DNA of 20,703 nt, from the NCBI GenBank assembly GCA_964519355.1, contig CAZFJW010000017.1:1-20703 (forward strand), written 5' to 3'. Every line of letters starts with the position of its first letter. Positions within the stretch are counted from its first letter, which is position 1. Both the position numbers and the translations under genes were made by a program. Of the stretch, positions 15,626-20,703 are shown in pieces. The stretch comes from CAZBEA01 sp964519355 (GTDB lineage Bacteria; Patescibacteriota; Microgenomatia; Levybacterales; GWA1-39-11). The notes under the pieces were generated by a model that saw nothing but the letters and a program-made list of their open reading frames with translations, made no database searches and was not told where the DNA came from.

Positions 15626-15719
15626 ATTCTTTTAAGCCCTGTTTTACAGCTGATTTAATCTTCTTTGCTTTTTTGGGATTTCTTTTAACATATTCTTTTT
15701 CAGGAAAGTTATTTTTCAT
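15591..15719 (-). CDS. Candidate antitoxin of the Doc toxin, 42 aa
   Basis: From the ATG at 15719 the protein is 42 aa, opening MKNNFPEKEYVKRNPKKAKK and ending KQGLKEYGSALRRLAFS. It is strongly basic and probably one or two helices. The frame is open up to 15809 but the -35/-10 promoter at 15726-15754 sits immediately before this ATG, so I choose the short form. It is not a recognisable Phd or AbrB DNA-binding antitoxin. The call rests on its position directly before doc, the 35-base overlap and its small size. It could instead be a leader peptide or a regulator. Confidence 0.55.
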   Translation of the reverse strand: MKNNFPEKEYVKRNPKKAKKIKSAVKQGLKEYGSALRRLAFS

Positions 15720-15725
15720 ATTGAT

Positions 15726-15754
15726 AGTATCGCACACAAAACGAGAAGTCTCAA
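15726..15754 (-). promoter_or_regulatory. Promoter of the toxin-antitoxin pair (-35 and -10)
   Basis: TTGAGA (15749-15754) and GATACT (15726-15731) are separated by exactly 17 bp on the minus strand. The -10 ends 6 bases before the ATG at 15719. The -35 overlaps the stop codon (15751-15753) of the upstream methyltransferase gene. Confidence 0.55.
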
Positions 15755-16548
15755 CTTTTAGATTCATTTTTAATATTGACTCTATAGATACTCGGTGGTG
15801 GCCCTTCATCTGTATGGCCTGAGGCGTATGAGAATGGCATGTGGAGTTTGGGTGCTGTAGTGCGCTGAAAACTGATGTTGTAGATGTCCTCTATTGTATG
15901 GTTTGGAGTACTTGCCAAGTGATCAAGATCACCTTGCAATTCAACAGTAATTCCAAGCTGTGCCCAGAATTGAATAAGCTGATCCCGTTCCTGCTGTGTA
16001 ATCCTGATATCAGGGCTCTGAAGAAAGGCAATGCCATCTGGTTTTAACAATTGATATGCTTGTTTGACCACATCCAATGGGTCTGCTGAATGGAACAGTG
16101 CCCAGACTGAGACAACAAAGTCGAATTTTTTGTCTTCAAAAATCCTTTCAACTCGATGCATGTCGCCGGTTCTATAATCAACATCACTCCAGGGAGTCTG
16201 TATTCCCCCAAGATCCTCATTTCGTAAGTCTGTAACAGAAAGTCCTGACACATGAGTTGCTGGATGTGCTTCTTTGAGTTCTCTTATGAATTTTGCCTCT
16301 CCACACCCGATATCAAGAACCGAAACCGGGTCCTGAGATTCATTTTGACGTCTTAGAAAATGATCTGTAAAGGTAAGTCCTCCGAATGTCGGAAGTAATT
16401 CTTCGTATTGATCTGCGTCACGGTTCACAAGGTAGGGGGTATCACTATCGCGGTTTTGAAAATCCCCAATCTTTTTATCCTTTAAGAATGCAGCCACAGC
16501 TGATTCTTGCCTTGCGCGTCTGACTTGTGATACAGGAATTCTTTCCAT
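15751..16548 (-). CDS. Class I SAM-dependent methyltransferase
   Basis: From the ATG at 16548 the protein has 265 aa (the longer frame starts at 16575, upstream of the -10 box). The Rossmann-type SAM motif I is VLDIGCGEAKF (77-87). It is followed by a motif II-like stretch (THVSGLSVTDL), an acidic TGDMHRV loop, FDFVVSVWALFHSADP and a LLKPDGIAFLQSPD motif near the usual LkpGG position. This is a Methyltransf_11/25-like small-molecule or protein methyltransferase, with no substrate evident. The last ~45 residues are unassigned. Its neighbour downstream, the toxin-antitoxin pair, has its own promoter. Confidence 0.8.
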   Translation of the reverse strand: MERIPVSQVRRARQESAVAAFLKDKKIGDFQNRDSDTPYLVNRDADQYEELLPTFGGLTFTDHFLRRQNESQDPVSVLDIGCGEAKFIRELKEAHPATHVSGLSVTDLRNEDLGGIQTPWSDVDYRTGDMHRVERIFEDKKFDFVVSVWALFHSADPLDVVKQAYQLLKPDGIAFLQSPDIRITQQERDQLIQFWAQLGITVELQGDLDHLASTPNHTIEDIYNISFQRTTAPKLHMPFSYASGHTDEGPPPSIYRVNIKNESKS

Positions 16549-16557
16549 GACCACGAC

Positions 16558-16563
16558 ATTATA
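16558..16563 (-). promoter_or_regulatory. -10 box for the methyltransferase gene
   Basis: TATAAT on the minus strand lies 9 bases before the ATG at 16548. In-frame GTG codons lie between, so a GTG start is also possible. Confidence 0.5.
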
Positions 16564-16610
16564 TCTATTTATCAAAGAATTTGCTATAGGTTTAAATTAA
16601 TGAATGGAAG

Positions 16611-16979
16611 TTATTTTGCTGCTGCTTTTGCAGTAACTTTTGAAGGAGCACGTTTGGCTGGTGCTTTTTTTGCAGCAGGTGCAGCTACTGCTGGTGTCTT
16701 TTTGACTGCAGGCTTGCGAGCCGCAGGCTTTTTTGCGGGAGCGGGTTGCTGGGCGACTCCTTTTTTGGAATCAGTCTTACTCGTATATTCGTCAACTTTT
16801 TTCTTGATTGATTTGCCAAATTCAGATGCTTGATCGGAAAGGTTATTAATTACTTTTTTAACTTTTTGCTGGTTTTTTTTGTCAGATAGGACCACAGCTG
16901 CTGCTCCCAGTGCAGCGCCTGTTATTGCCGCTCCTGCTGCGACGACTTCTGCAAATGCTGTGTCTTTTTTCTGTGCCAT
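16611..16979 (-). CDS. YtxH-like protein with histone H1-like Lys/Ala/Pro tail
   Basis: From the ATG at 16979 the protein is 122 aa. An Ala/Gly-rich hydrophobic segment (about 9-32) is followed by a charged amphipathic region (KVKKVINNLSDQASEF, about 39-65) as in YtxH or gas-vesicle-like envelope proteins. Residues 70-122 form a low-complexity tail of Lys, Ala and Pro, with KKTPAVAAPAAKKAPAKR among the repeats. This is like the C-terminal tail of histone H1 and suggests DNA or polyanion binding. A membrane-tethered nucleic-acid binder is an inference. The start at 16979 is supported by TATAAT 6 bases upstream; the frame running up to 16994 begins inside that region. Confidence 0.7.
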   Translation of the reverse strand: MAQKKDTAFAEVVAAGAAITGAALGAAAVVLSDKKNQQKVKKVINNLSDQASEFGKSIKKKVDEYTSKTDSKKGVAQQPAPAKKPAARKPAVKKTPAVAAPAAKKAPAKRAPSKVTAKAAAK

Positions 16980-16985
16980 ATATCT

Positions 16986-16991
16986 ATTATA
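16986..16991 (-). promoter_or_regulatory. -10 box for the YtxH-like gene, leaderless type
   Basis: A perfect TATAAT on the minus strand ends 6 bases before the ATG at 16979. No clear -35. Confidence 0.6.
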
Positions 16992-17018
16992 CAATATTTG
17001 TTAAAAATCTTGTAAGAA

Positions 17019-17516
17019 CTACTTTACAATTTCGTAAATTTTTTCAGGAGAAAGCGTTGCATCAACAAAATCGATGTTATTTTTGCGAGCCAATTCCTTT
17101 AATTCATCAGCAAATTGTACTGCGTTCATTCTTTGGTATTCTGTGTTTCCCATAGGGTTGAGGCGTGAGGGGTGCTGAAGACGGCGTTCTTGAACAAAGT
17201 CTGGGATGTCAAGAAAATAAACCTTGTCAAAAAAATCGAACATATCAGAAATGTTGCCCGAGCTTCCCATAACAAAGATATCAGAGTAATCTTTGAGGAA
17301 GTTTTTCAGAAAATTTTTATCCCACAGGAAAGAGTGGTTGTCCAGAAAATCCTTCCCTGCATCATCGGGAATTGATACTTTCTTGCCTGTGCCATCCTGC
17401 CAGGAAGAAAGTCCTTCAATAGTGTCGGCATCGATTGATGTGACGCCAAATTTCTTAAATGCTTCTGCTAGAAATGTTTTACCTGCACCTGACGGTCCAA
17501 AAAGTAGGGTTTTCAA
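17019..17516 (-). CDS. P-loop nucleotide or small-molecule kinase-like protein
   Basis: This 165-aa protein opens directly with a P-loop, GPSGAGKT (7-14), then TSIDADTIEG (26-35), which resembles the substrate-binding Asp of small kinases (shikimate/gluconate kinase, AAA_18-like). FVMGSSGNISDMFDFF and VYFLDIP follow as the later strands, then QERRLQHPSR as a lid-like Arg-rich helix and a final EKIYEIV. The substrate is unknown. The start is a TTG codon (17516-17514), chosen because it sits right before the P-loop strand and 7 bases after a TATACT box. No ATG is available nearby. Confidence 0.75.
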   Translation of the reverse strand: MKTLLFGPSGAGKTFLAEAFKKFGVTSIDADTIEGLSSWQDGTGKKVSIPDDAGKDFLDNHSFLWDKNFLKNFLKDYSDIFVMGSSGNISDMFDFFDKVYFLDIPDFVQERRLQHPSRLNPMGNTEYQRMNAVQFADELKELARKNNIDFVDATLSPEKIYEIVK

Positions 17517-17523
17517 TTTACTC

Positions 17524-17529
17524 AGTATA
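17524..17529 (-). promoter_or_regulatory. -10 box for the kinase gene, leaderless TTG start
   Basis: TATACT on the minus strand, 7 bases before the TTG start at 17516. Confidence 0.5.
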
Positions 17530-17545
17530 ACAACGTTAAGAGGCT

Positions 17546-17716
17546 CTACGTATGAGGAGTAATTGGTTCTTTTCTTCTTTTATGGCGAATTACGAGAAAA
17601 ATGATAACAAGAATCGCAATTACTATAAGAAGTACATAGATGGGCCAAAGATAAGGAATAGACCAGGCGATAATATCATAAAACCATTTAATAACTGGAA
17701 GGATCATATCTTTCAT
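17546..17716 (-). CDS. Small membrane protein, 56 aa
   Basis: A short minus-strand frame runs from the ATG at 17716 to TAG at 17546. It has an N-terminal amphipathic stretch (KDMILPVIKWFYDIIAWSIP), a strong membrane helix (about 22-43, LWPIYVLLIVIAILVIIFLV) and a basic cytoplasmic tail, RHKRRKEPITPHT. This is a typical single-span architecture, unlike the low-complexity opposite-strand frame over the same bases, which I take for a shadow. No family is recognised. No clear -10 or ribosome binding site precedes it; the best candidate -10, TATATG at 17739-17744, is 22 bases upstream. It ends 29 bases upstream of the kinase start. Confidence 0.6.
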   Translation of the reverse strand: MKDMILPVIKWFYDIIAWSIPYLWPIYVLLIVIAILVIIFLVIRHKRRKEPITPHT

Positions 17717-17837
17717 ACTATCACTTTTTCGAAAAATCCATATAGAAAGTATGATTTTTACCTAGCTACTAATTAGGGTTTTGGAATAATTATCTGTTGA
17801 TGAGTAAAGTTCAATTTTGCAGAAGAGCGCTATATGT

Positions 17838-17846
17838 TACTATAAA
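17838..17846 (+). promoter_or_regulatory. Overlapping -10 boxes for the DUF1295 gene
   Basis: TACTAT (17838-17843) would serve a leaderless GTG start at 17850 (gap 6), and TATAAA (17841-17846) the ATG at 17856 (gap 9). The stretch 17717-17837 upstream holds no gene and nothing else I can support. Confidence 0.45.
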
Positions 17847-17849
17847 TGA

Positions 17850-18623
17850 GTGAATATGATTCTGGGCTCGCTTCTTATTATTTTTATAATTCAAATAGTG
17901 TTCTTTTTAGGTGCTGCATTATTCAAAACAGATAAGGTCACAGATCTTTCGTATGGTATGACCTTTGTTGTACTTGTGTGGGTGTTTATATTTCAAAATC
18001 CGTCTCCCTCTCTTTTTCATATTCTCATTGCGGGTATGGTGACAATCTGGGGAATAAGACTTTCTGGTTTTTTATTCCTTAGAATTATGAAAACCAAGCG
18101 CGACAAGAGGTTCGATGGAGTAAGAGAACATTTTTTAAAATTTGCACGATTTTGGCTCCTGCAAGCAGTTGCTATTTTTATCATCATGCTTCCTTCAATT
18201 CTTGGTCTATCAAAAGCCAGTAGTATGCTGAGTTTTGTGTCTTTCCTTGGATTGGGTTTCTGGATTGTGGGGATTTTGATTGAGTCTATTGCTGATTGGC
18301 AAAAATTTGTTTTTAAAAATAAAATTGAGAACAAAGACAAATGGATAGATTCGGGTTTGTGGCATTATGCGCGGCATCCGAATTATTTTGGTGAAATGAC
18401 TTTATGGTGGGGGTTATATCTTTTTGTTCTGCCCACACTTGGAGGTATTGAATATGTATCCGTTGTAGGACCAATTTTTATTACGTGCCTTCTGTTGTTT
18501 GTTTCCGGAATTCCTCCTCTTGAGAAGATATATAGCCAAAAATACAAGGGAGATATGGAGTATCAAAAGTATAGAAATTCAACAAGACTTCTTATACCAT
18601 TACCAAAATTAATTGATAAGTGA
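17850..18623 (+). CDS. DUF1295 family membrane protein (steroid 5-alpha-reductase-like)
   Basis: This 257-aa protein has about six to seven membrane helices. It carries the DUF1295 signature near the C-terminus, SGLWHYARHPNYFGEMTLWW, and GIPPLEKIY followed by YQKYRNSTRLLIP. The family belongs to the steroid 5-alpha-reductase/isoprenylcysteine methyltransferase-like superfamily and may reduce or modify lipid or isoprenoid substrates with NAD(P)H. The natural substrate is unknown. The start is GTG at 17850, with ATG at 17856 a close alternative. Its 3' end overlaps the convergent peroxiredoxin gene by 15 bases. Confidence 0.87.
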   Translation: MNMILGSLLIIFIIQIVFFLGAALFKTDKVTDLSYGMTFVVLVWVFIFQNPSPSLFHILIAGMVTIWGIRLSGFLFLRIMKTKRDKRFDGVREHFLKFARFWLLQAVAIFIIMLPSILGLSKASSMLSFVSFLGLGFWIVGILIESIADWQKFVFKNKIENKDKWIDSGLWHYARHPNYFGEMTLWWGLYLFVLPTLGGIEYVSVVGPIFITCLLLFVSGIPPLEKIYSQKYKGDMEYQKYRNSTRLLIPLPKLIDK

Positions 18624-19061
18624 TCGCAAGTCAGATAGGACCTGCCCTGTGTGGGTGAGAGGATTTACTAATTTATATTCTTTGACGATCTCTCCATCAG
18701 GATTGACTATATACGTATTTCTATGAGTCCCCATAAACTGGCGCCCCATAAATTTTTTGGGCTGCCATGCGCCAAATGCTTCAATAATTTTATGATCTGG
18801 ATCTGAGAGCAGCGGGAAATTGAGAGAATGAGAAGTCTCGAATTTTTTGTGAAGTGAAACAGGATCTTTGGAAATTCCTACAATTTTTACTCCCAATGCT
18901 TCAAATTCAGAATTCGCATCTCGAAATGAACATGCTTCTTTTGTGCATGCTGGGGTGTCATCTTTTGGATAAAAATAGACAACAAGCCACTTGCCGGTAT
19001 AGTCTGAGAGTGAATGGACTTTATTATTTTGGTCTGGCAGAGAGAACTGTGGTGCTTTCAA
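18609..19061 (-). CDS. bcp: Thioredoxin-dependent peroxiredoxin, Bcp/PrxQ type
   Basis: This 150-aa cytosolic protein has the AhpC/TSA fold. The peroxidatic cysteine C39 is in the motif DDTPACTKEAC and the resolving cysteine is C44, the PrxQ/Bcp arrangement with 4 residues between. It reduces hydrogen peroxide and alkyl hydroperoxides using thioredoxin. Also typical are GVKIVGISKDPVSLHKKF and the GTHRNTYIVNPDGEI strand. The start is TTG at 19061. An ATG at 19066 is out of frame and stops at once. TATACT lies 7 bases before the TTG, which supports this start. It sits between the convergent DUF1295 gene and the GNAT gene upstream. Confidence 0.92.
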   Translation of the reverse strand: MKAPQFSLPDQNNKVHSLSDYTGKWLVVYFYPKDDTPACTKEACSFRDANSEFEALGVKIVGISKDPVSLHKKFETSHSLNFPLLSDPDHKIIEAFGAWQPKKFMGRQFMGTHRNTYIVNPDGEIVKEYKLVNPLTHTGQVLSDLRSLIN

Positions 19062-19068
19062 GGCATTT

Positions 19069-19074
19069 AGTATA
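19069..19074 (-). promoter_or_regulatory. -10 box for bcp, leaderless TTG start
   Basis: TATACT on the minus strand, 7 bases before the TTG start at 19061. It falls in the 32-base gap after the GNAT gene. Confidence 0.5.
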
Positions 19075-19093
19075 CCACGAAAGAACAGAAAAA

Positions 19094-19615
19094 TTATGGG
19101 ATAAGTGGTTTTCTCATTGTGATCATAAATCCATCAGTATCTGCTCCGTGAATTGTTCTTTTTTCAGGAACACGTCCGACTTCCCCAAATCCGAATTTTT
19201 CATACATTCTAATAGCAGGAAGCTGTGTGTCTTCGACTTCAAGTTCCATTGCTTCAGCAGTGTGAAGCAAGGATACTTTATCGATAAGATCCTGCATAAG
19301 AAGCCTGCCCAGTCCAATTCCTCTGTGAGAAGGACGAGTATACATATTTCTGGCTGTGGCAGTTTTGTCTTCAAATGTCGCACGAATCATGCCAACTGCC
19401 GTGTCTCCCTCATATGCAAGCAGAACCATTCCTTCATTAATCCTTCTTCGCCAATCTTGTTCTGTGCTCAGAAGATCATTAAATGCCTGAGGAGGAAATG
19501 CTGACTGATCTTGAAAGAGCATGTCATGTCGAATTTCTTCATAGTCAGCCCATGAATCTTGAGTAATCTGGCGAATAACTACCTTGGGGCTAAGTGTTTC
19601 TTTTGCATGAGTCAT
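19094..19615 (-). CDS. GNAT family N-acetyltransferase
   Basis: This 173-aa protein is one GNAT domain: VVIRQITQDSWADYEEIR at the N-terminus, YEGDTAVGMIRATF as the beta-2/3 hairpin region, the acetyl-CoA motif A TRPSHRGIGLGRLLMQ (with RGIGLG at 98-103), and motif B LEVEDTQLPAIRMYEKFGFGEVGRVP. The substrate is unknown. Such enzymes acetylate amines on antibiotics, protein N-termini or small molecules. The start ATG at 19615 is 7 bases after a TACAAT box. The long open frame on the opposite strand (18854-19504) is a shadow of this gene and bcp. Confidence 0.88.
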   Translation of the reverse strand: MTHAKETLSPKVVIRQITQDSWADYEEIRHDMLFQDQSAFPPQAFNDLLSTEQDWRRRINEGMVLLAYEGDTAVGMIRATFEDKTATARNMYTRPSHRGIGLGRLLMQDLIDKVSLLHTAEAMELEVEDTQLPAIRMYEKFGFGEVGRVPEKRTIHGADTDGFMITMRKPLIP

Positions 19616-19622
19616 GGGGTGA

Positions 19623-19628
19623 ATTGTA
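19623..19628 (-). promoter_or_regulatory. -10 box for the GNAT gene, leaderless type
   Basis: TACAAT on the minus strand, 7 bases before the ATG at 19615. A weak -35, TTCAAA (19646-19651), lies 17 bp upstream. Confidence 0.55.
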
Positions 19629-19683
19629 TCATATTACAGGATAATTTTGAAACTTTTTAGAATATATAAAGATAAGAAGGTAC

Positions 19684-20643
19684 TTATGAGAATTTTTCAA
19701 TTGTTTTTTTCAAGACATCAAGACTTTTTCCGTCATATATTGAAACTGGGATAATTTCTCTTCCCAGACCTGATAATAAGTCGATCCGCAGATTTTTCTC
19801 TCCTTCATCTACAAGATCAATTTTTGTGAGGAGAATTATTTCTTCTTTGTCTTTTATTTCTGATTCGTATTCTTCAAATTCGCGCCGCACAATTTGATAT
19901 GTCTTGACTGGATCAGGTTCTGTTGAATCGATGCAATGGAACAAAACTTTTGTTTTTTCGATATGTTTGAGGAACTGAATTCCAAGACCTTTGCCTTTCG
20001 AAGCTCCCTCAATTAGTCCTGGAATATCAGCAAGAACTAGATTCCCCATTACTCCAAGGTGGGGTTCAAGAGTTGTGAATGGATAGCTTCCAATTTTGGG
20101 CCGGGCATTTGTAAGACTTGAAAGGAGCGAGGATTTGCCGGCATTCGGAAGTCCAATAAATCCAATGTCTGCTATGAGCCGGAGAGTTAAATGAAGAATT
20201 TTTGTTTCACCTTTTCCTCCTATGTAATAATCTTCATCAAATTCTTCAATTCTTTTTTTATAGTCAAAATTTCCGATTCCTCCAGCACCGCCCTGGGCTA
20301 GAAGTATTGGGGTGTTAATGTCTGTAATTTCAGTTTCATTTCCTTCCTCGTCAATAATATGTGTACCTCGCGGAACGAGGACTACGATATCCTCACCTTT
20401 TGCACCAGTAAGATTTTTGCGCAGACCATTTACGCCATTTTCTGCACGAATTTCTTTTTTAAATCTAAATTCTGAAAGATCTGAAATATTTGTTGAAGCG
20501 CAAAAAAACACATTTCCTCCGTCTCCGCCAGTACCTCCATCTGCCTTTTTTCTATTGGATCCTGGTGTTGAAAGAAAGACTCGTGCTCCATTTCCGCCGG
20601 AACCTGCTTCTACTGTAATTGTTACTTCATCAACAAGACTCAT
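19684..20643 (-). CDS. obg: Obg/CgtA ribosome-associated GTPase
   Basis: From the ATG at 20643 the protein has 319 aa; the frame upstream of it (to 20661) lies before the -10 box and I reject it. Residues 1-156 form the glycine-rich Obg fold (VEAGSGGNGARVF, DGGTGGDGGNVFF, AQGGAGGIGN). The G domain follows: G1 GLPNAGKS (164-171), switch region PFTTLEPHLG, G3 DIPG (206-209), G4 TKID (273-276) and a G5-like PVSIYDG near the end. Obg aids large ribosomal subunit assembly and stress control and is essential in most bacteria. The Obg-domain tail NFDYKKRIEEFDEDYYIGGKGE departs from the usual GN..F.SS.NQ.P consensus, and the C-terminal OCT domain is absent, both plausible for CPR lineages. Confidence 0.95.
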   Translation of the reverse strand: MSLVDEVTITVEAGSGGNGARVFLSTPGSNRKKADGGTGGDGGNVFFCASTNISDLSEFRFKKEIRAENGVNGLRKNLTGAKGEDIVVLVPRGTHIIDEEGNETEITDINTPILLAQGGAGGIGNFDYKKRIEEFDEDYYIGGKGETKILHLTLRLIADIGFIGLPNAGKSSLLSSLTNARPKIGSYPFTTLEPHLGVMGNLVLADIPGLIEGASKGKGLGIQFLKHIEKTKVLFHCIDSTEPDPVKTYQIVRREFEEYESEIKDKEEIILLTKIDLVDEGEKNLRIDLLSGLGREIIPVSIYDGKSLDVLKKTIEKFS

Positions 20644-20652
20644 AATATTTGT

Positions 20653-20658
20653 ATTGTA
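20653..20658 (-). promoter_or_regulatory. Likely -10 box for obg
   Basis: TACAAT on the minus strand, 9 bases before the ATG at 20643, implying a leader of two or three bases at most. Confidence 0.4.
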
Positions 20659-20703
20659 CACTAATTAGCTTTGAGACTTAGTTCCAATTGAGATATGTAA
20701 CGG

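Noticed and set aside
17552..17776. A plus-strand frame of 74 codons
   Set aside because: It is the shadow of the 56-aa membrane protein. Its composition (N, K, Y rich) is that of an antisense frame.
18854..19504. A 216-codon open frame on the plus strand
   Set aside because: It lies antisense to the peroxiredoxin and GNAT genes, whose motifs are clear. The translation is low-complexity and has no recognisable fold.
1..20703. Recoded UGA (Gracilibacteria-type genetic code)
   Set aside because: UGA ends well-defined genes such as the helicase (9148), the protease (2612) and the SAM methyltransferase (15751), and does not interrupt conserved domains.

Overview
The window looks like a piece of a small-genomed Candidate Phyla Radiation (Patescibacteria) chromosome, probably Microgenomates-like. 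This is inferred from the CxxC-x17-CxxC protein at the left edge, the AT-rich compact layout, the short Obg without a C-terminal extension, and many small proteins without a recognised family. UGA is used as an ordinary stop, so the recoded Gracilibacteria/Absconditabacteria are excluded. No tRNA, rRNA, CRISPR array or insertion sequence was found.

Layout. 1-2.0 kb: a zinc-ribbon protein (+), then a membrane-anchored SGNH hydrolase and a 41-aa Lys-rich small protein with a strong ribosome binding site (both -). 2.0-4.2 kb: an operon (-) with a membrane-anchored HtrA-like serine protease followed by an unknown 189-aa protein. 4.3-12.45 kb: a three-gene operon (-) that is the centre of interest. 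In transcription order it encodes a phospholipase-D/SNF2-like helicase fusion (1100 aa), a type IIG-like adenine methyltransferase with a TaqI-type specificity domain (1056 aa), and an AAA/ABC-type ATPase fused to a DUF4435/TOPRIM-like domain (571 aa). The first two read as a two-subunit restriction-modification machine related to DISARM DrmD/DrmMI and type ISP enzymes. The third resembles a fused PARIS AriA-AriB. 12.6-13.7 kb: TspO and DUF2177 membrane proteins (-), divergent from a DUF167 protein (+). 13.7-16.6 kb: an orphan PD-(D/E)xK-like protein, two unknown proteins, a Doc-type toxin with a 42-aa candidate antitoxin, and a SAM methyltransferase. 16.6-20.7 kb: a YtxH-like protein with an H1-like tail, a P-loop kinase, a 56-aa membrane protein, a DUF1295 membrane enzyme, a Bcp peroxiredoxin, a GNAT acetyltransferase and Obg.

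A strong recurring pattern is a -10 hexamer placed only 6-9 bases before the start codon. At more than a dozen genes this predicts leaderless mRNAs, in two cases with a TTG start. I used it to correct several start codons. Shine-Dalgarno sequences are visible only at the third defence gene and the 41-aa gene. Convergent genes abut or overlap by up to 15 bases and I saw no convincing intrinsic terminator.
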